Position numbers and translations under genes: made by a program
Notes under the pieces: model-generated
What the model was told of the DNA's origin: nothing
Database searches by the model: none
Seen by the model: only the letters and a program-made list of their open reading frames with translations
Source of the DNA: an uncultured Ignavibacteria bacterium
GTDB lineage: Bacteria; Bacteroidota; Ignavibacteria; SZUA-365
Direction of reading: 5' to 3'
DNA length: 13,721 nucleotides
NCBI GenBank assembly: GCA_913060595.1
Contig: CAJXSA010000058.1
Location: 1-13,721, forward strand
Shown here: positions 8,074 through 13,721 of the stretch, piece after piece
Layout: the number at the start of each line of letters is the position of its first letter
Position numbering within the stretch: the stretch's first letter is position 1

Positions 8074-8166
8074 GGGTTGCTATCGTTCAATGTGTGACAT
8101 GCTGATCCGCCGGAGCGGAATGGAAATTGAAAATTACCACTTGTGCGTCTGAATAAGAAATCCGCG
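8074..8166 (-). other. ftcD leader / internal operon gap
   Basis: This 93-bp gap separates the aminotransferase stop from the ftcD start. It contains an AT-rich stretch. On the minus strand TTTC and TAATTTTC are about 20 bp apart, a loose match to the Bacteroidota TTTG/TAnnTTTG promoter, so ftcD might have its own promoter. A small TCCGC-CGGA-GCGGA hairpin lies downstream at about 8106-8119, without a U-run. It is not a terminator, so read-through from upstream is likely. Confidence 0.3.
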
Positions 8167-9300
8167 TCAGCGCTGAAGAAACGCGGTGGCTTCCGTCAGG
8201 ACGGCATCGATTTCTTCCGGCGTGTTGTAGCAGTGCGGGGAGATGCGCACATGTCCGACACGCGCGGAAACGATCATGCGCTGTGCGTGCAGATGCTGCT
8301 GCACTTCTTCGGCGCGCGGGTGACGGAAGGTCACGATGCCCGCACGGGCATCTTCTTCCTCCGGTGTGATGACGTCGAAGCCGAGTTCCCGGGCGCGGCT
8401 CAGCGTATGCGTGTTGTTCTCCCGCACCAGCGCGGCGACCCTGTCATGGCCGATTTCCTCGAAGAGCCGCAATGCGCCGTGATATCCCGTGATGCCGATG
8501 GAATTGAAAGTGCCGTTTTCATACCGGCGCGCGTCGGGCTGCAGGTCGAGCCGATAATCGAAGAAATCCCACGCGTTCTGCACACTGATCCATCCGCAAT
8601 GCGCCTGCGCGATGCGCTCCTGTGCGCGTTCGGAAACGAAGACGATGCCCACGCCCTGCGGACCCAGCTGCCATTTCTGCACCCCGGCGGAAAGAAAATC
8701 CACCGGCGTTTCGCGCAGGTTCATGCGCACGGCGCCGATGCCCTGAATGGCGTCCACGCTGAGCAATGCGTCGTGACGGTCGCAGATCTCGCGCAGCGCG
8801 CGCAGATCGATGCGGAAGCCGGAAAGGAACTGCACCCAGCTGACGGCAACGAGACGTGTGCGCGGAGTCATGGCACGTTCGACGTCGTTGAGGTCGACGC
8901 GGCCGTCCACCTGCGGCACCCAGTCGATTGCCACGCCCAGACGTTCGAGATTGAGGAAAGGGTACACGTTCGAGGGAAACTCCCGGTCGACGAGCAGCAC
9001 GCGATCCCCCGATTTCCAGGGCAGTCCCCGGGCGAGGATGTTCAGTCCCTCGGAGGTGTTGAGCACGAAGGCCAGGCGCGACTCCTCGGCCCCGATCATC
9101 GCGGCGGCCATGCCGCGGGCTTCCTTGATGATGCCGACGGTGTCGGAAAATATCTCCACCGCACCACGCGTGCGTCCCTCCGCATGACGCTGCACGGCCT
9201 CTTCGACCCGGCGCGACCAGGGACCGGTGGCGGCATGGTTGAGATACGTCATCCCGTTCGCGAGATAGGGGAATTGTGCGCGTATGTCTTCGACTGTCAT
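8167..9300 (-). CDS. Class V PLP-dependent aminotransferase-like enzyme
   Basis: This 377-aa fold-type I PLP enzyme belongs to the class V group (cysteine desulfurase, isopenicillin N epimerase and kynureninase-like). It begins with YLNHAATGP (19-27), has the PLP phosphate-binding TSEG (82-85), the SVDAIQGIGA strand with the pyridine-nitrogen Asp183 and Gln186, and the Schiff-base Lys209 in SAGVQKWQLGPQGVG. It ends with VRISPHCYNTPEEID, the usual class V C-terminal motif. Gln208 stands where many members have His before the lysine, and there is no cysteine in a desulfurase-like active-site loop, so a desulfurase role in Fe-S assembly is unlikely. AAAAGGAAACCGCCATG gives a good Shine-Dalgarno site. 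It starts 18 nt after the sensor stop and precedes ftcD, suggesting co-transcription. The substrate is unknown; linkage to FTCD hints at amino-acid metabolism but is weak evidence. Confidence 0.88.
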   Translation of the reverse strand: MTVEDIRAQFPYLANGMTYLNHAATGPWSRRVEEAVQRHAEGRTRGAVEIFSDTVGIIKEARGMAAAMIGAEESRLAFVLNTSEGLNILARGLPWKSGDRVLLVDREFPSNVYPFLNLERLGVAIDWVPQVDGRVDLNDVERAMTPRTRLVAVSWVQFLSGFRIDLRALREICDRHDALLSVDAIQGIGAVRMNLRETPVDFLSAGVQKWQLGPQGVGIVFVSERAQERIAQAHCGWISVQNAWDFFDYRLDLQPDARRYENGTFNSIGITGYHGALRLFEEIGHDRVAALVRENNTHTLSRARELGFDVITPEEEDARAGIVTFRHPRAEEVQQHLHAQRMIVSARVGHVRISPHCYNTPEEIDAVLTEATAFLQR

Positions 9301-9318
9301 GGCGGTTTCCTTTTCAGG

Positions 9319-11556
9319 TCAGTTGGGATTGTAGAACATGTCGCCGCTGTCGCGTTTCGCGCGACGGCGCTCCCGGGCGAGCAGCCAGCTGTGGCGCTGC
9401 TTCTGTGCGAGATAGCCGATGAGGCCGGCGATGACGATGAGCAGCATCCAGAACCACGGAGTTTCAAGGAAGGGTGCGGCGACGTCGACTTCGAGCAGCA
9501 TGGCGCGCCGCGTCCACACGCCTTCTCCGAGGGCTGCCTGCACCGTCAGCACGTAGGACCCGGGCTTGAGCCCGGTGTACAGAATCTCCCCGTCCGTGGA
9601 CACATGCCAGCTGTACTCCATGCCGCGCAGCTGATAGAGGTAGCGCAGTTGCCCGTGATTGCGGAAGGTGGGCAGCAGCAGACGGACCCGCAGCACGGTG
9701 TCGTCGGGTCCCAGATCGATGTGCCCGCGCTGCGTCGTGCAGGTGTCGTTGATGCACAGCGCGGAGACATGGATGGGATACGGAACGGCGGGATCGCCGT
9801 CTTCGCGCACGGGACGGCACATCGGCGGCTGCCAGGCGCCGTGTCCCATGGGCCGCGGCGGATTGTAGCAGCTGACTCCGCGCGCGGAGGTGAACCAGAG
9901 ACGCCCGCTGCCGTCCCGCATGACAGCGCCGCGCGCGTATTCGCGGGTCAGGAAGTCCGTCGACGGACCGAGCGTGTGCATCGCGGTGGCCCGCAGGAAG
10001 GGCAGATGCGCAAAAACATAGCCTTGACGGTAGTAGGACATGTGCGCGGAATCGACGGGCATGAGGTACTGGATGTTGGCGCGCGGCAGGACGGAGATTC
10101 CCCCGCCGGTTCCGAAATACAGGCTGCCGTGATTGTCCGCGATGATACATCCGACGGCGTCACCCGCAAGCCCGTCTTCGCGCGTCAGCTGCACCGACCG
10201 TCCTTCGCTGTGCACGAACACGCCCGCACCGTCGGTCCCGATCCAGAGCCGATCCTTGTCGTCCGCATACAGTGCGCGGACGGGAAGGTGAAGCAGCTGA
10301 CGGCCCAGCACGGTGCTGACCTGAAGACGCGATGTCACGCTGGCGACTCCCGCCGTCGTCCCGACCCAGAGGAGACCGTAGGCGTCCTCGGTGATCGCAA
10401 GCACATGGTTCGCGGGCAGACCGTCGGCGCGCGTGAGCACGCGGGTACTCTTTCCGTCCCAGTGCAGCAGTCCGCCCGAGGTCGCGATCCAGTAGCTGCG
10501 GTTGCGGGTCTGCAGCAGGGCGGTGACACGGGGACCGGGGAGAACGAGCTGCGGCGGCGCGGCGGAAACCTTTTCGCCGTCCCACACCGCGAGTCCGTCG
10601 TCGGTGCCGATCAGCAGATCGCCGTTCGGCAGCTCGAGCATCGCGCGCACGGTATTGGAGGGCAGTCCGTCACGCGTGGTGATGCGGCGCACGGGACCGT
10701 CGAAAAATCGCAGCAATCCGCCCTCTCCTCCCATCCACACGCTTCTGTCCGCTGTTTCGATCACGCTGTGTACGACGCCGAAATCCGCGGGCAGCGATGG
10801 CCCGGAGGAGTAATTCGTGACGCGGGCAGGAACATGCAGGTACACGCCCCGGCTCGTGCCGCACCACACGTTCGCTTCGCGATCGACCATGACGCTGTGC
10901 ACGTCCTCGACCGGAAGGCCGTTGGAGGAATCGAAACGCCAGCTGCGCGTTTCGTCCTGCAGCAGCAGTCCGCGGTCGGTGGCAATCCAGTTGCGCTTCA
11001 GGCAGTCCGTGGCGACGTCGCGCACGACGTCCTCCTGCAGCGCGGCGGCCAGTGCGCCATGACGGGGCGGCCGCGGAGGAACGCGGGTCAGGCTGCTGTC
11101 GCGCAGCTGCATTTCCCATGCGCCCGAGGGCGTCTCCATGTAGAGAATGCGCGGGGCACGGAGCTCGAGCCGACGCACCGGCGCCGGGACGTCGCGGAGC
11201 AGCCCGCTGAGCACGTGGTCCACGCTGTCCGCGGCATCGTCGTTGAGCAGCACCGCGACCACGCCGGCGTTGCCGCCGACGAAGAGATGCCTGTCTTCGT
11301 CCACCGCAAGCGCAAACACGTCCCGCGAAAGCGGGAAATGCGGTGATCGGAGCATGACGGCGTTGCGGCCGTCGAGCCGGCGCACACCACTGCGTGCGAG
11401 TCCGACCCACACGAAACCGCGATGGTCCTGCACGATATCGGTGACGATGTCGCGCGGCACCCCGCGGTCGTGACCGTACGGTGTGAACGCATACTCCTGG
11501 GCGACAAGCCCCTGCGCGGCCAGCGCGCCGAGCAGTATCATCAGAAAACGCTTCAT
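9319..11556 (-). CDS. Beta-propeller (Reg_prop) / Y_Y_Y sensor protein lacking an output domain
   Basis: This 745-aa exported protein resembles the periplasmic half of hybrid two-component sensors. A signal peptide (about 1-20) ends in GLVAQ. About eleven Reg_prop-type blades follow up to roughly residue 580, recognisable by repeats such as DGLPSNTVRAM...GDLLIGTDDGL and DGLPANHVLAI...GLLWVGTTAGV. A Y_Y_Y domain (about 630-695) contains YLYQLRGMEYSW and LKPGSYVLTVQA. One membrane span (about 700-717) follows, then a basic 27-residue tail. The usual histidine kinase, GGDEF or HTH output is absent, and the next gene starts 18 nt later with its own ribosome binding site, so no broken kinase remains. 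ATG at 11556 is chosen because the six-codon extension would start at TTG. It may signal through a partner encoded elsewhere, or act as a binding protein only. The ligand is unknown. Confidence 0.9.
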   Translation of the reverse strand: MKRFLMILLGALAAQGLVAQEYAFTPYGHDRGVPRDIVTDIVQDHRGFVWVGLARSGVRRLDGRNAVMLRSPHFPLSRDVFALAVDEDRHLFVGGNAGVVAVLLNDDAADSVDHVLSGLLRDVPAPVRRLELRAPRILYMETPSGAWEMQLRDSSLTRVPPRPPRHGALAAALQEDVVRDVATDCLKRNWIATDRGLLLQDETRSWRFDSSNGLPVEDVHSVMVDREANVWCGTSRGVYLHVPARVTNYSSGPSLPADFGVVHSVIETADRSVWMGGEGGLLRFFDGPVRRITTRDGLPSNTVRAMLELPNGDLLIGTDDGLAVWDGEKVSAAPPQLVLPGPRVTALLQTRNRSYWIATSGGLLHWDGKSTRVLTRADGLPANHVLAITEDAYGLLWVGTTAGVASVTSRLQVSTVLGRQLLHLPVRALYADDKDRLWIGTDGAGVFVHSEGRSVQLTREDGLAGDAVGCIIADNHGSLYFGTGGGISVLPRANIQYLMPVDSAHMSYYRQGYVFAHLPFLRATAMHTLGPSTDFLTREYARGAVMRDGSGRLWFTSARGVSCYNPPRPMGHGAWQPPMCRPVREDGDPAVPYPIHVSALCINDTCTTQRGHIDLGPDDTVLRVRLLLPTFRNHGQLRYLYQLRGMEYSWHVSTDGEILYTGLKPGSYVLTVQAALGEGVWTRRAMLLEVDVAAPFLETPWFWMLLIVIAGLIGYLAQKQRHSWLLARERRRAKRDSGDMFYNPN

Positions 11557-11622
11557 GATGCTCAATGTACGCAATGCCGCCGAGGAGGCATAGGGGAATT
11601 CCGTGTCGCGGTTTCAGGAGGT

Positions 11623-11714
11623 GAGCGGGGAAAAAAATGAGGGGCAGTGTGCGGAGGATGGAGGCCGCGGGGGTGGGAAAGACTGATTGTACACTGCCCC
11701 TCTCCTTTTCGCTC
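11623..11714 (-). terminator. Hairpin plus U-run in the sensor-operon leader (terminator or attenuator)
   Basis: The arms GAGGGGCAGTGT (11639-11650) and ACACTGCCCCTC (11691-11702) are perfectly complementary over 12 bp, around a 40-nt loop. Outward pairing continues after short bulges (AAAA with TTTT, then GAGCG at 11623-11627 with CGCTC at 11710-11714). On the minus strand the stem is followed by AT and seven T, the form of an intrinsic terminator. It sits about 75 bp before the sensor ATG, inside the expected leader if transcription starts near the TATAAG at 11719-11714. It could end minus-strand read-through or attenuate the operon. Confidence 0.5.
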
Positions 11715-11731
11715 TTATAGGGAGGGTACAT

Positions 11732-11793
11732 CAATATCCGTCCGAAATGTTAGGAAAGGATGTTCCCTGTTTGACGATTCCGTTAGGATATTG
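11732..11793. repeat. Long-range dyad and direct repeat upstream of the SUI1-type gene
   Basis: CAATATCC at 11732-11739 is mirrored exactly by GGATATTG at 11786-11793. Inside and overlapping it, GTTAGGA occurs twice in the same direction at 11749-11755 and 11782-11788, 33 bp apart, about three helical turns. This arrangement would suit a DNA-binding protein contacting two sites, but short repeats like these can arise by chance. Confidence 0.4.
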
Positions 11794-11819
11794 TAAGCGA
11801 GGTCCCGCGCGCAATGCTG

Positions 11820-11849
11820 TTGCTCCGCGCCGCGAATTTTCTCTATACT
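11820..11849 (+). promoter_or_regulatory. Putative promoter of the SUI1-type gene
   Basis: TATACT at 11844-11849 matches the sigma70 -10 in 5 of 6 positions. TTGCTC at 11820-11825, 18 bp upstream, matches the first half of a -35. Transcription would begin near 11856 and give a very short leader carrying AGGAG at 11861-11865, five nt before the ATG. Confidence 0.5.
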
Positions 11850-11870
11850 GGTGGAAAGAAAGGAGATGCG

Positions 11871-12218
11871 ATGTCCGCAAAACTGAACGATTTATCCGAT
11901 CTCGGCGCCCTGTTCGGCAGACCGGCGGAACCCGAAGGCGGGAAGGAAACGAAGAAGGAAAGCGCGGCAGACCGCGCGAAGTCTCTGGTGAAACTGCACG
12001 TGCAGCTCGAGAAGAAAGGCCGCAAGGGGAAAGGAGTGACCGTCATCATGGGATTCTTCCACATGAAGCGGGACATGGAGGACTATGCCCGGGAGCTGAA
12101 AGCGCGCTGCGGCGCCGGTGGCACGGTCAAGGGAGACACCATAGAAATCCAGGGGGATCACCGCAAAACCGTCGCGGACTATTTCCGCGCAAAAGGATTC
12201 CGCGTTACGGGGGGGTGA
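11871..12218 (+). CDS. yciH: SUI1/eIF1-like (YciH family) translation factor
   Basis: This 115-aa cytoplasmic protein has a C-terminal SUI1 fold (about residues 38-112). Conserved segments are VQLEKKGRKGKGVTVIMG (44-61), RELKARCGAGGTVKG (74-88) and IEIQGDHRKTV (91-101), which match the YciH/eIF1 family. Family members bind the small ribosomal subunit near the decoding site and affect start-codon selection fidelity; the bacterial role is less well defined. The first 37 residues are charged and probably disordered. The ATG at 11871 is fixed by a strong AGGAG five nt upstream; a longer frame from 11814 has no ribosome binding site and contains the putative promoter. The last 14 bp overlap the convergent lipoprotein gene. 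Confidence 0.93.
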   Translation: MSAKLNDLSDLGALFGRPAEPEGGKETKKESAADRAKSLVKLHVQLEKKGRKGKGVTVIMGFFHMKRDMEDYARELKARCGAGGTVKGDTIEIQGDHRKTVADYFRAKGFRVTGG

Positions 12219-12223
12219 CGCGG
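12200..12223. repeat. Hairpin in the convergent gene overlap
   Basis: CCGCGTTAC (12200-12208) and GTGACGCGG (12215-12223) form a 9-bp stem with one G-T wobble around a six-G loop. The stem contains both stop codons, TGA of the SUI1-type gene and TAA of the lipoprotein gene. It has no T-run on either strand, so it may stabilise mRNA 3' ends or pause polymerase rather than terminate efficiently. Confidence 0.5.
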
Positions 12224-13335
12224 CTGATGGGGCCCCGGAGGATTTCGTAGGAAGCGTCCATGGTATCGGACACGGCCAGAACGCCGACGCTGTCGTTGAA
12301 CGCCAGCGCATGTATGATCGGCGTCGACTCGTGTGCCATGTGCACATGGAACCAGGTCAGTCCGTCGCTCCACGCCGAGGCCATCGCGACGCCGCCCGCC
12401 ATGATCTGACCGCTTGGCGCGCGCGACGCGGTCAGCAGGGATTCGCCGTTGCGCGGACGAAATTCCTGCTCGAAACGCTCCCCGTTCCAGCGATACACCG
12501 CCGCGCCGATACCACGCAGGCTGCCGTCACGGTGCAGCAGCAGCGTGCGAAGATCGCGGTCAACCGGGGAAAGGATGGCGCCGTTCGGGAGCGCCGTGGT
12601 GTCAACGTTTCCCTCCGCGTAAAACGGCTGCCAGACGCCGTTGTGATACTGCATGACGATGCGCCCCTGATCGGTGGTGTTCCCCACCGTGACCAGGGCG
12701 TATGTGCTCGCCGCGTCGGCGGCCACCGACTGCACCCAGAGCGCGTTGCCGTAGCGCACGGAAAGCGAATCGGGAAGCAGCGTGTATTCCCAGCTGCCGT
12801 TGTCGTAATGCAGCACCACGTCGCTCTGCCCGTAGAACCAGACATCATCTTCCCCCGCCCCGGAAACGTGCGTCGCTTCGAAGGACGATTCCGGCGACAC
12901 TTCCATCCAGTTGTCCTCGAAGCCGCGCATGATGATGCTGTAGCCCAGCACATCGGGCTGTTTGCGGTGGCCGGTAATCCATACCGCGCCGGATGGGGAC
13001 ACGGCCACGCCGCGCACGGACGTCACCAGCGCCTGCGTCGCCGGATCCAGCGCGCTCACCCAGCTGCCGCCTGCAGAGAGCTTCCAGAGGTTTCCCTGTT
13101 CGAAACTGTTGTCCGAACGCAGCTCGGCGCCCGCGGCGTAGAAGTCGCCGCCTGGAGTGACGGCCATTTGAAAGATGATTGGCACTTCGCCGGCCGTGCC
13201 GAGCATCGCGACACTGTCACGCACCAGGTCGATGCGCGGATTCCCGCTCACGGCCGTCGGAACCGGGTCCTGCGAGCAGGCGGCCAGGATAAGGGTGAAA
13301 AGAAGTAGTGACGGGAGAACAAATCCCTTGCGCAT
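12205..13335 (-). CDS. Lipoprotein of unknown function with propeller-like repeats
   Basis: This 376-aa exported lipoprotein has signal peptide residues 1-19 and a perfect lipobox LAAC with Cys20. The mature chain has repeated strands of the propeller kind, for example GVAVSPSGAVWITG, GAGEDDVWFYGQSDVVLHYDNGSW (split over two strands), AVYRWNGERFEQEF and APSGQIMAGGVAMAS, each combining an aromatic/Gly WxxG element with a W/Y-N-G turn. This suggests a six- or seven-bladed propeller, but the family is not recognised and no catalytic motif is visible. ATG at 13335 is chosen over 13359 because AGAGGA lies 6 nt before it. It has its own sigma70-like promoter and overlaps the SUI1-type gene tail-to-tail by 14 bp. 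It could be a binding or scaffold protein of the envelope. Function unknown. Confidence 0.85.
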   Translation of the reverse strand: MRKGFVLPSLLLFTLILAACSQDPVPTAVSGNPRIDLVRDSVAMLGTAGEVPIIFQMAVTPGGDFYAAGAELRSDNSFEQGNLWKLSAGGSWVSALDPATQALVTSVRGVAVSPSGAVWITGHRKQPDVLGYSIIMRGFEDNWMEVSPESSFEATHVSGAGEDDVWFYGQSDVVLHYDNGSWEYTLLPDSLSVRYGNALWVQSVAADAASTYALVTVGNTTDQGRIVMQYHNGVWQPFYAEGNVDTTALPNGAILSPVDRDLRTLLLHRDGSLRGIGAAVYRWNGERFEQEFRPRNGESLLTASRAPSGQIMAGGVAMASAWSDGLTWFHVHMAHESTPIIHALAFNDSVGVLAVSDTMDASYEILRGPISRVTPP

Positions 13336-13370
13336 GGCATTCCTCTGGCGCGTGAACATACAACCGGGGC

Positions 13371-13399
13371 ATAATAGAAGAAATGGCGGATTCGTACAA
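13371..13399 (-). promoter_or_regulatory. Sigma70-like promoter of the lipoprotein gene
   Basis: On the minus strand TTGTAC (13399-13394) and TATTAT (13376-13371) are separated by exactly 17 bp; the -10 matches 5 of 6 positions. Transcription would start near 13364, leaving a leader of about 28 nt that ends in the AGAGGA ribosome binding site. It lies downstream of the hairpin behind clpB, so the lipoprotein gene is an independent unit. Confidence 0.65.
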
Positions 13400-13413
13400 G
13401 GGAGGAAGCGCGA

Positions 13414-13454
13414 ACCCCGGGACCCTGCGCGCAGCTGCGGCCCGGTCCCGGGGT
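13414..13454 (-). terminator. GC-rich hairpin after clpB
   Basis: ACCCCGGGACC (13414-13424) and GGTCCCGGGGT (13444-13454) are perfectly complementary over 11 bp; the 19-nt loop is itself GC-rich with CTGCGCGCAG and GCAGCTGC palindromes. It lies 13 bp beyond the clpB stop and before the next promoter, the place for a terminator. The minus-strand tail TCGCGCTTCC is only mildly T-rich, so it may need a helper factor or may instead protect the mRNA end. Confidence 0.55.
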
Positions 13455-13467
13455 AACGTCACAGGAT

Positions 13468-13721
13468 TCACGCGGTGATCGTCAGTCCTTCCGGGCCGGC
13501 ATCCACGGCGATGGTGCTGCCGCGCTGATAGTCGCCGCGCACGATGCCGGCGGACATGCGGTTGACGATTTCCCGCAGCATGAGACGCTTGAGCGGACGC
13601 GCGCCGAAAACGGGGTCGTAGCCCTCCGCGGCCAGCCAGTCCTTGGCCGCCCCGGTAATCGTGGCGTCCATTCCCTGTCGCGCGAGACTCGCGCGCACCA
13701 GGCGCTCGAACTGCACTTCCA
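13468..13721 (-). CDS. clpB: ATP-dependent chaperone ClpB, C-terminal end (5' partial)
   Basis: The last 84 residues or so of a Clp/Hsp100 protein, open at the right window edge. The D2 small domain is clear: VQFERLV near the start, then AAKDWLAAEGYDPVFGARPLKRLMLREIVN, which carries the sensor-2 arginine in GARPLKR, and a C-terminal beta hairpin ending DAGPEGLTITA. This combination, with DWLAxxGYDPxxGARPLKR and no ClpX-interaction or MecB-type tail, fits ClpB, the disaggregase that works with DnaK on protein aggregates in the cytoplasm. ClpA or ClpC cannot be fully excluded from the C-terminus alone. It is followed by a strong hairpin. Confidence 0.88.
   Translation of the reverse strand, partial: EVQFERLVRASLARQGMDATITGAAKDWLAAEGYDPVFGARPLKRLMLREIVNRMSAGIVRGDYQRGSTIAVDAGPEGLTITA

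Larger units (their letters stand above)
11557..11870. other. Structured intergenic region between the sensor operon and the SUI1 gene
   Basis: This is a 314-bp divergent gap with no supportable gene. From left to right it holds the sensor leader, a 12-bp hairpin next to a seven-base A run (T run on the minus strand) at 11631-11702, a possible minus-strand -10 TATAAG at 11719-11714, a long-range dyad and direct repeat at 11732-11793, and the promoter and ribosome binding site of the SUI1-type gene. ORFs reading through it have poor starts and lie in the wrong frames. Confidence 0.6.

Noticed and set aside
6664..8097. A 477-codon plus-strand frame opposite ftcD
   Set aside because: It is the antisense shadow of the fully conserved FTCD frame and has no motifs.
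8143..11346. A 1067-codon plus-strand open frame opposite the aminotransferase and sensor genes
   Set aside because: It lies antisense to two genes with clear conserved motifs. Its product is an Arg/His/Gly-rich chain with no domain and no ribosome binding site. Long antisense frames are expected in GC-rich DNA.
11557..11870. SRP RNA, RNase P RNA, tmRNA, 6S RNA or THF riboswitch in the structured gap
   Set aside because: None of the conserved core sequences of these RNAs could be seen.
11687..12250. A 187-codon plus-strand frame crossing the intergenic region
   Set aside because: It starts at TTG inside the hairpin, has no ribosome binding site and overlaps the SUI1-type gene in the wrong frame.

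Overview
The window comes from a GC-rich bacterial chromosome with tightly packed, mostly short-spaced genes. No rRNA, tRNA, CRISPR array, IS element or phage gene was recognised. The gene content (a Reg_prop/Y_Y_Y propeller sensor, a fused formimidoyltransferase-cyclodeaminase, a secreted M28 peptidase with a PA-like insert, and short-signal lipoproteins) suggests the FCB side of the tree, for example Bacteroidota, Ignavibacteria or Kapabacteria-like lineages. That placement is an inference from gene families; no marker gene was available to test it. Several genes have usable Shine-Dalgarno sites and sigma70-like promoters, so this does not look like a classical Bacteroides-type genome.

Layout: (1) 1-1143 (+) is the C-terminal half of a P2-type cation ATPase, cut by the window edge. 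(2) 3697-1177 (-) is a copper operon, a CopZ-like chaperone followed by a Cu(+) CopA ATPase, with overlapping reading frames; its 3' end faces the P2 ATPase. (3) A divergent control region (3698-3839) holds a long split inverted repeat and separates copZA from (4) 3840-6400 (+), a signal-peptide M28 zinc peptidase overlapping by 4 nt a PstS-like phosphate-binding lipoprotein. (5) 11556-6457 (-) is a probable operon: a periplasmic beta-propeller sensor with no output domain, a class V PLP aminotransferase-like enzyme, and a fused FTCD, closed by a good intrinsic terminator at 6396-6432. (6) 11557-11870 is a structured intergenic region with a 12-bp hairpin plus U-run and a second long-range dyad. 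(7) 11871-12218 (+) is a SUI1/YciH-type translation factor, tail-overlapping (8) 13335-12205 (-), a lipoprotein of unknown function with propeller-like repeats and its own clear promoter. (9) 13721-13468 (-) is the C-terminal end of ClpB, followed by an 11-bp GC hairpin.

How the genes work together: the left half is metal homeostasis (Cu export and a P2 cation pump). The middle is envelope or periplasmic work (peptidase and phosphate-binding lipoprotein). The right half joins a putative envelope sensor to amino-acid and one-carbon metabolism, then translation and proteostasis genes. I see no clear new defence or mobile system. The points most worth a second look are the shared palindromic module of the copZA/M28 divergent promoters, the output-less sensor with its structured leader, and the altered TM5 ligand motif of the P2 ATPase.
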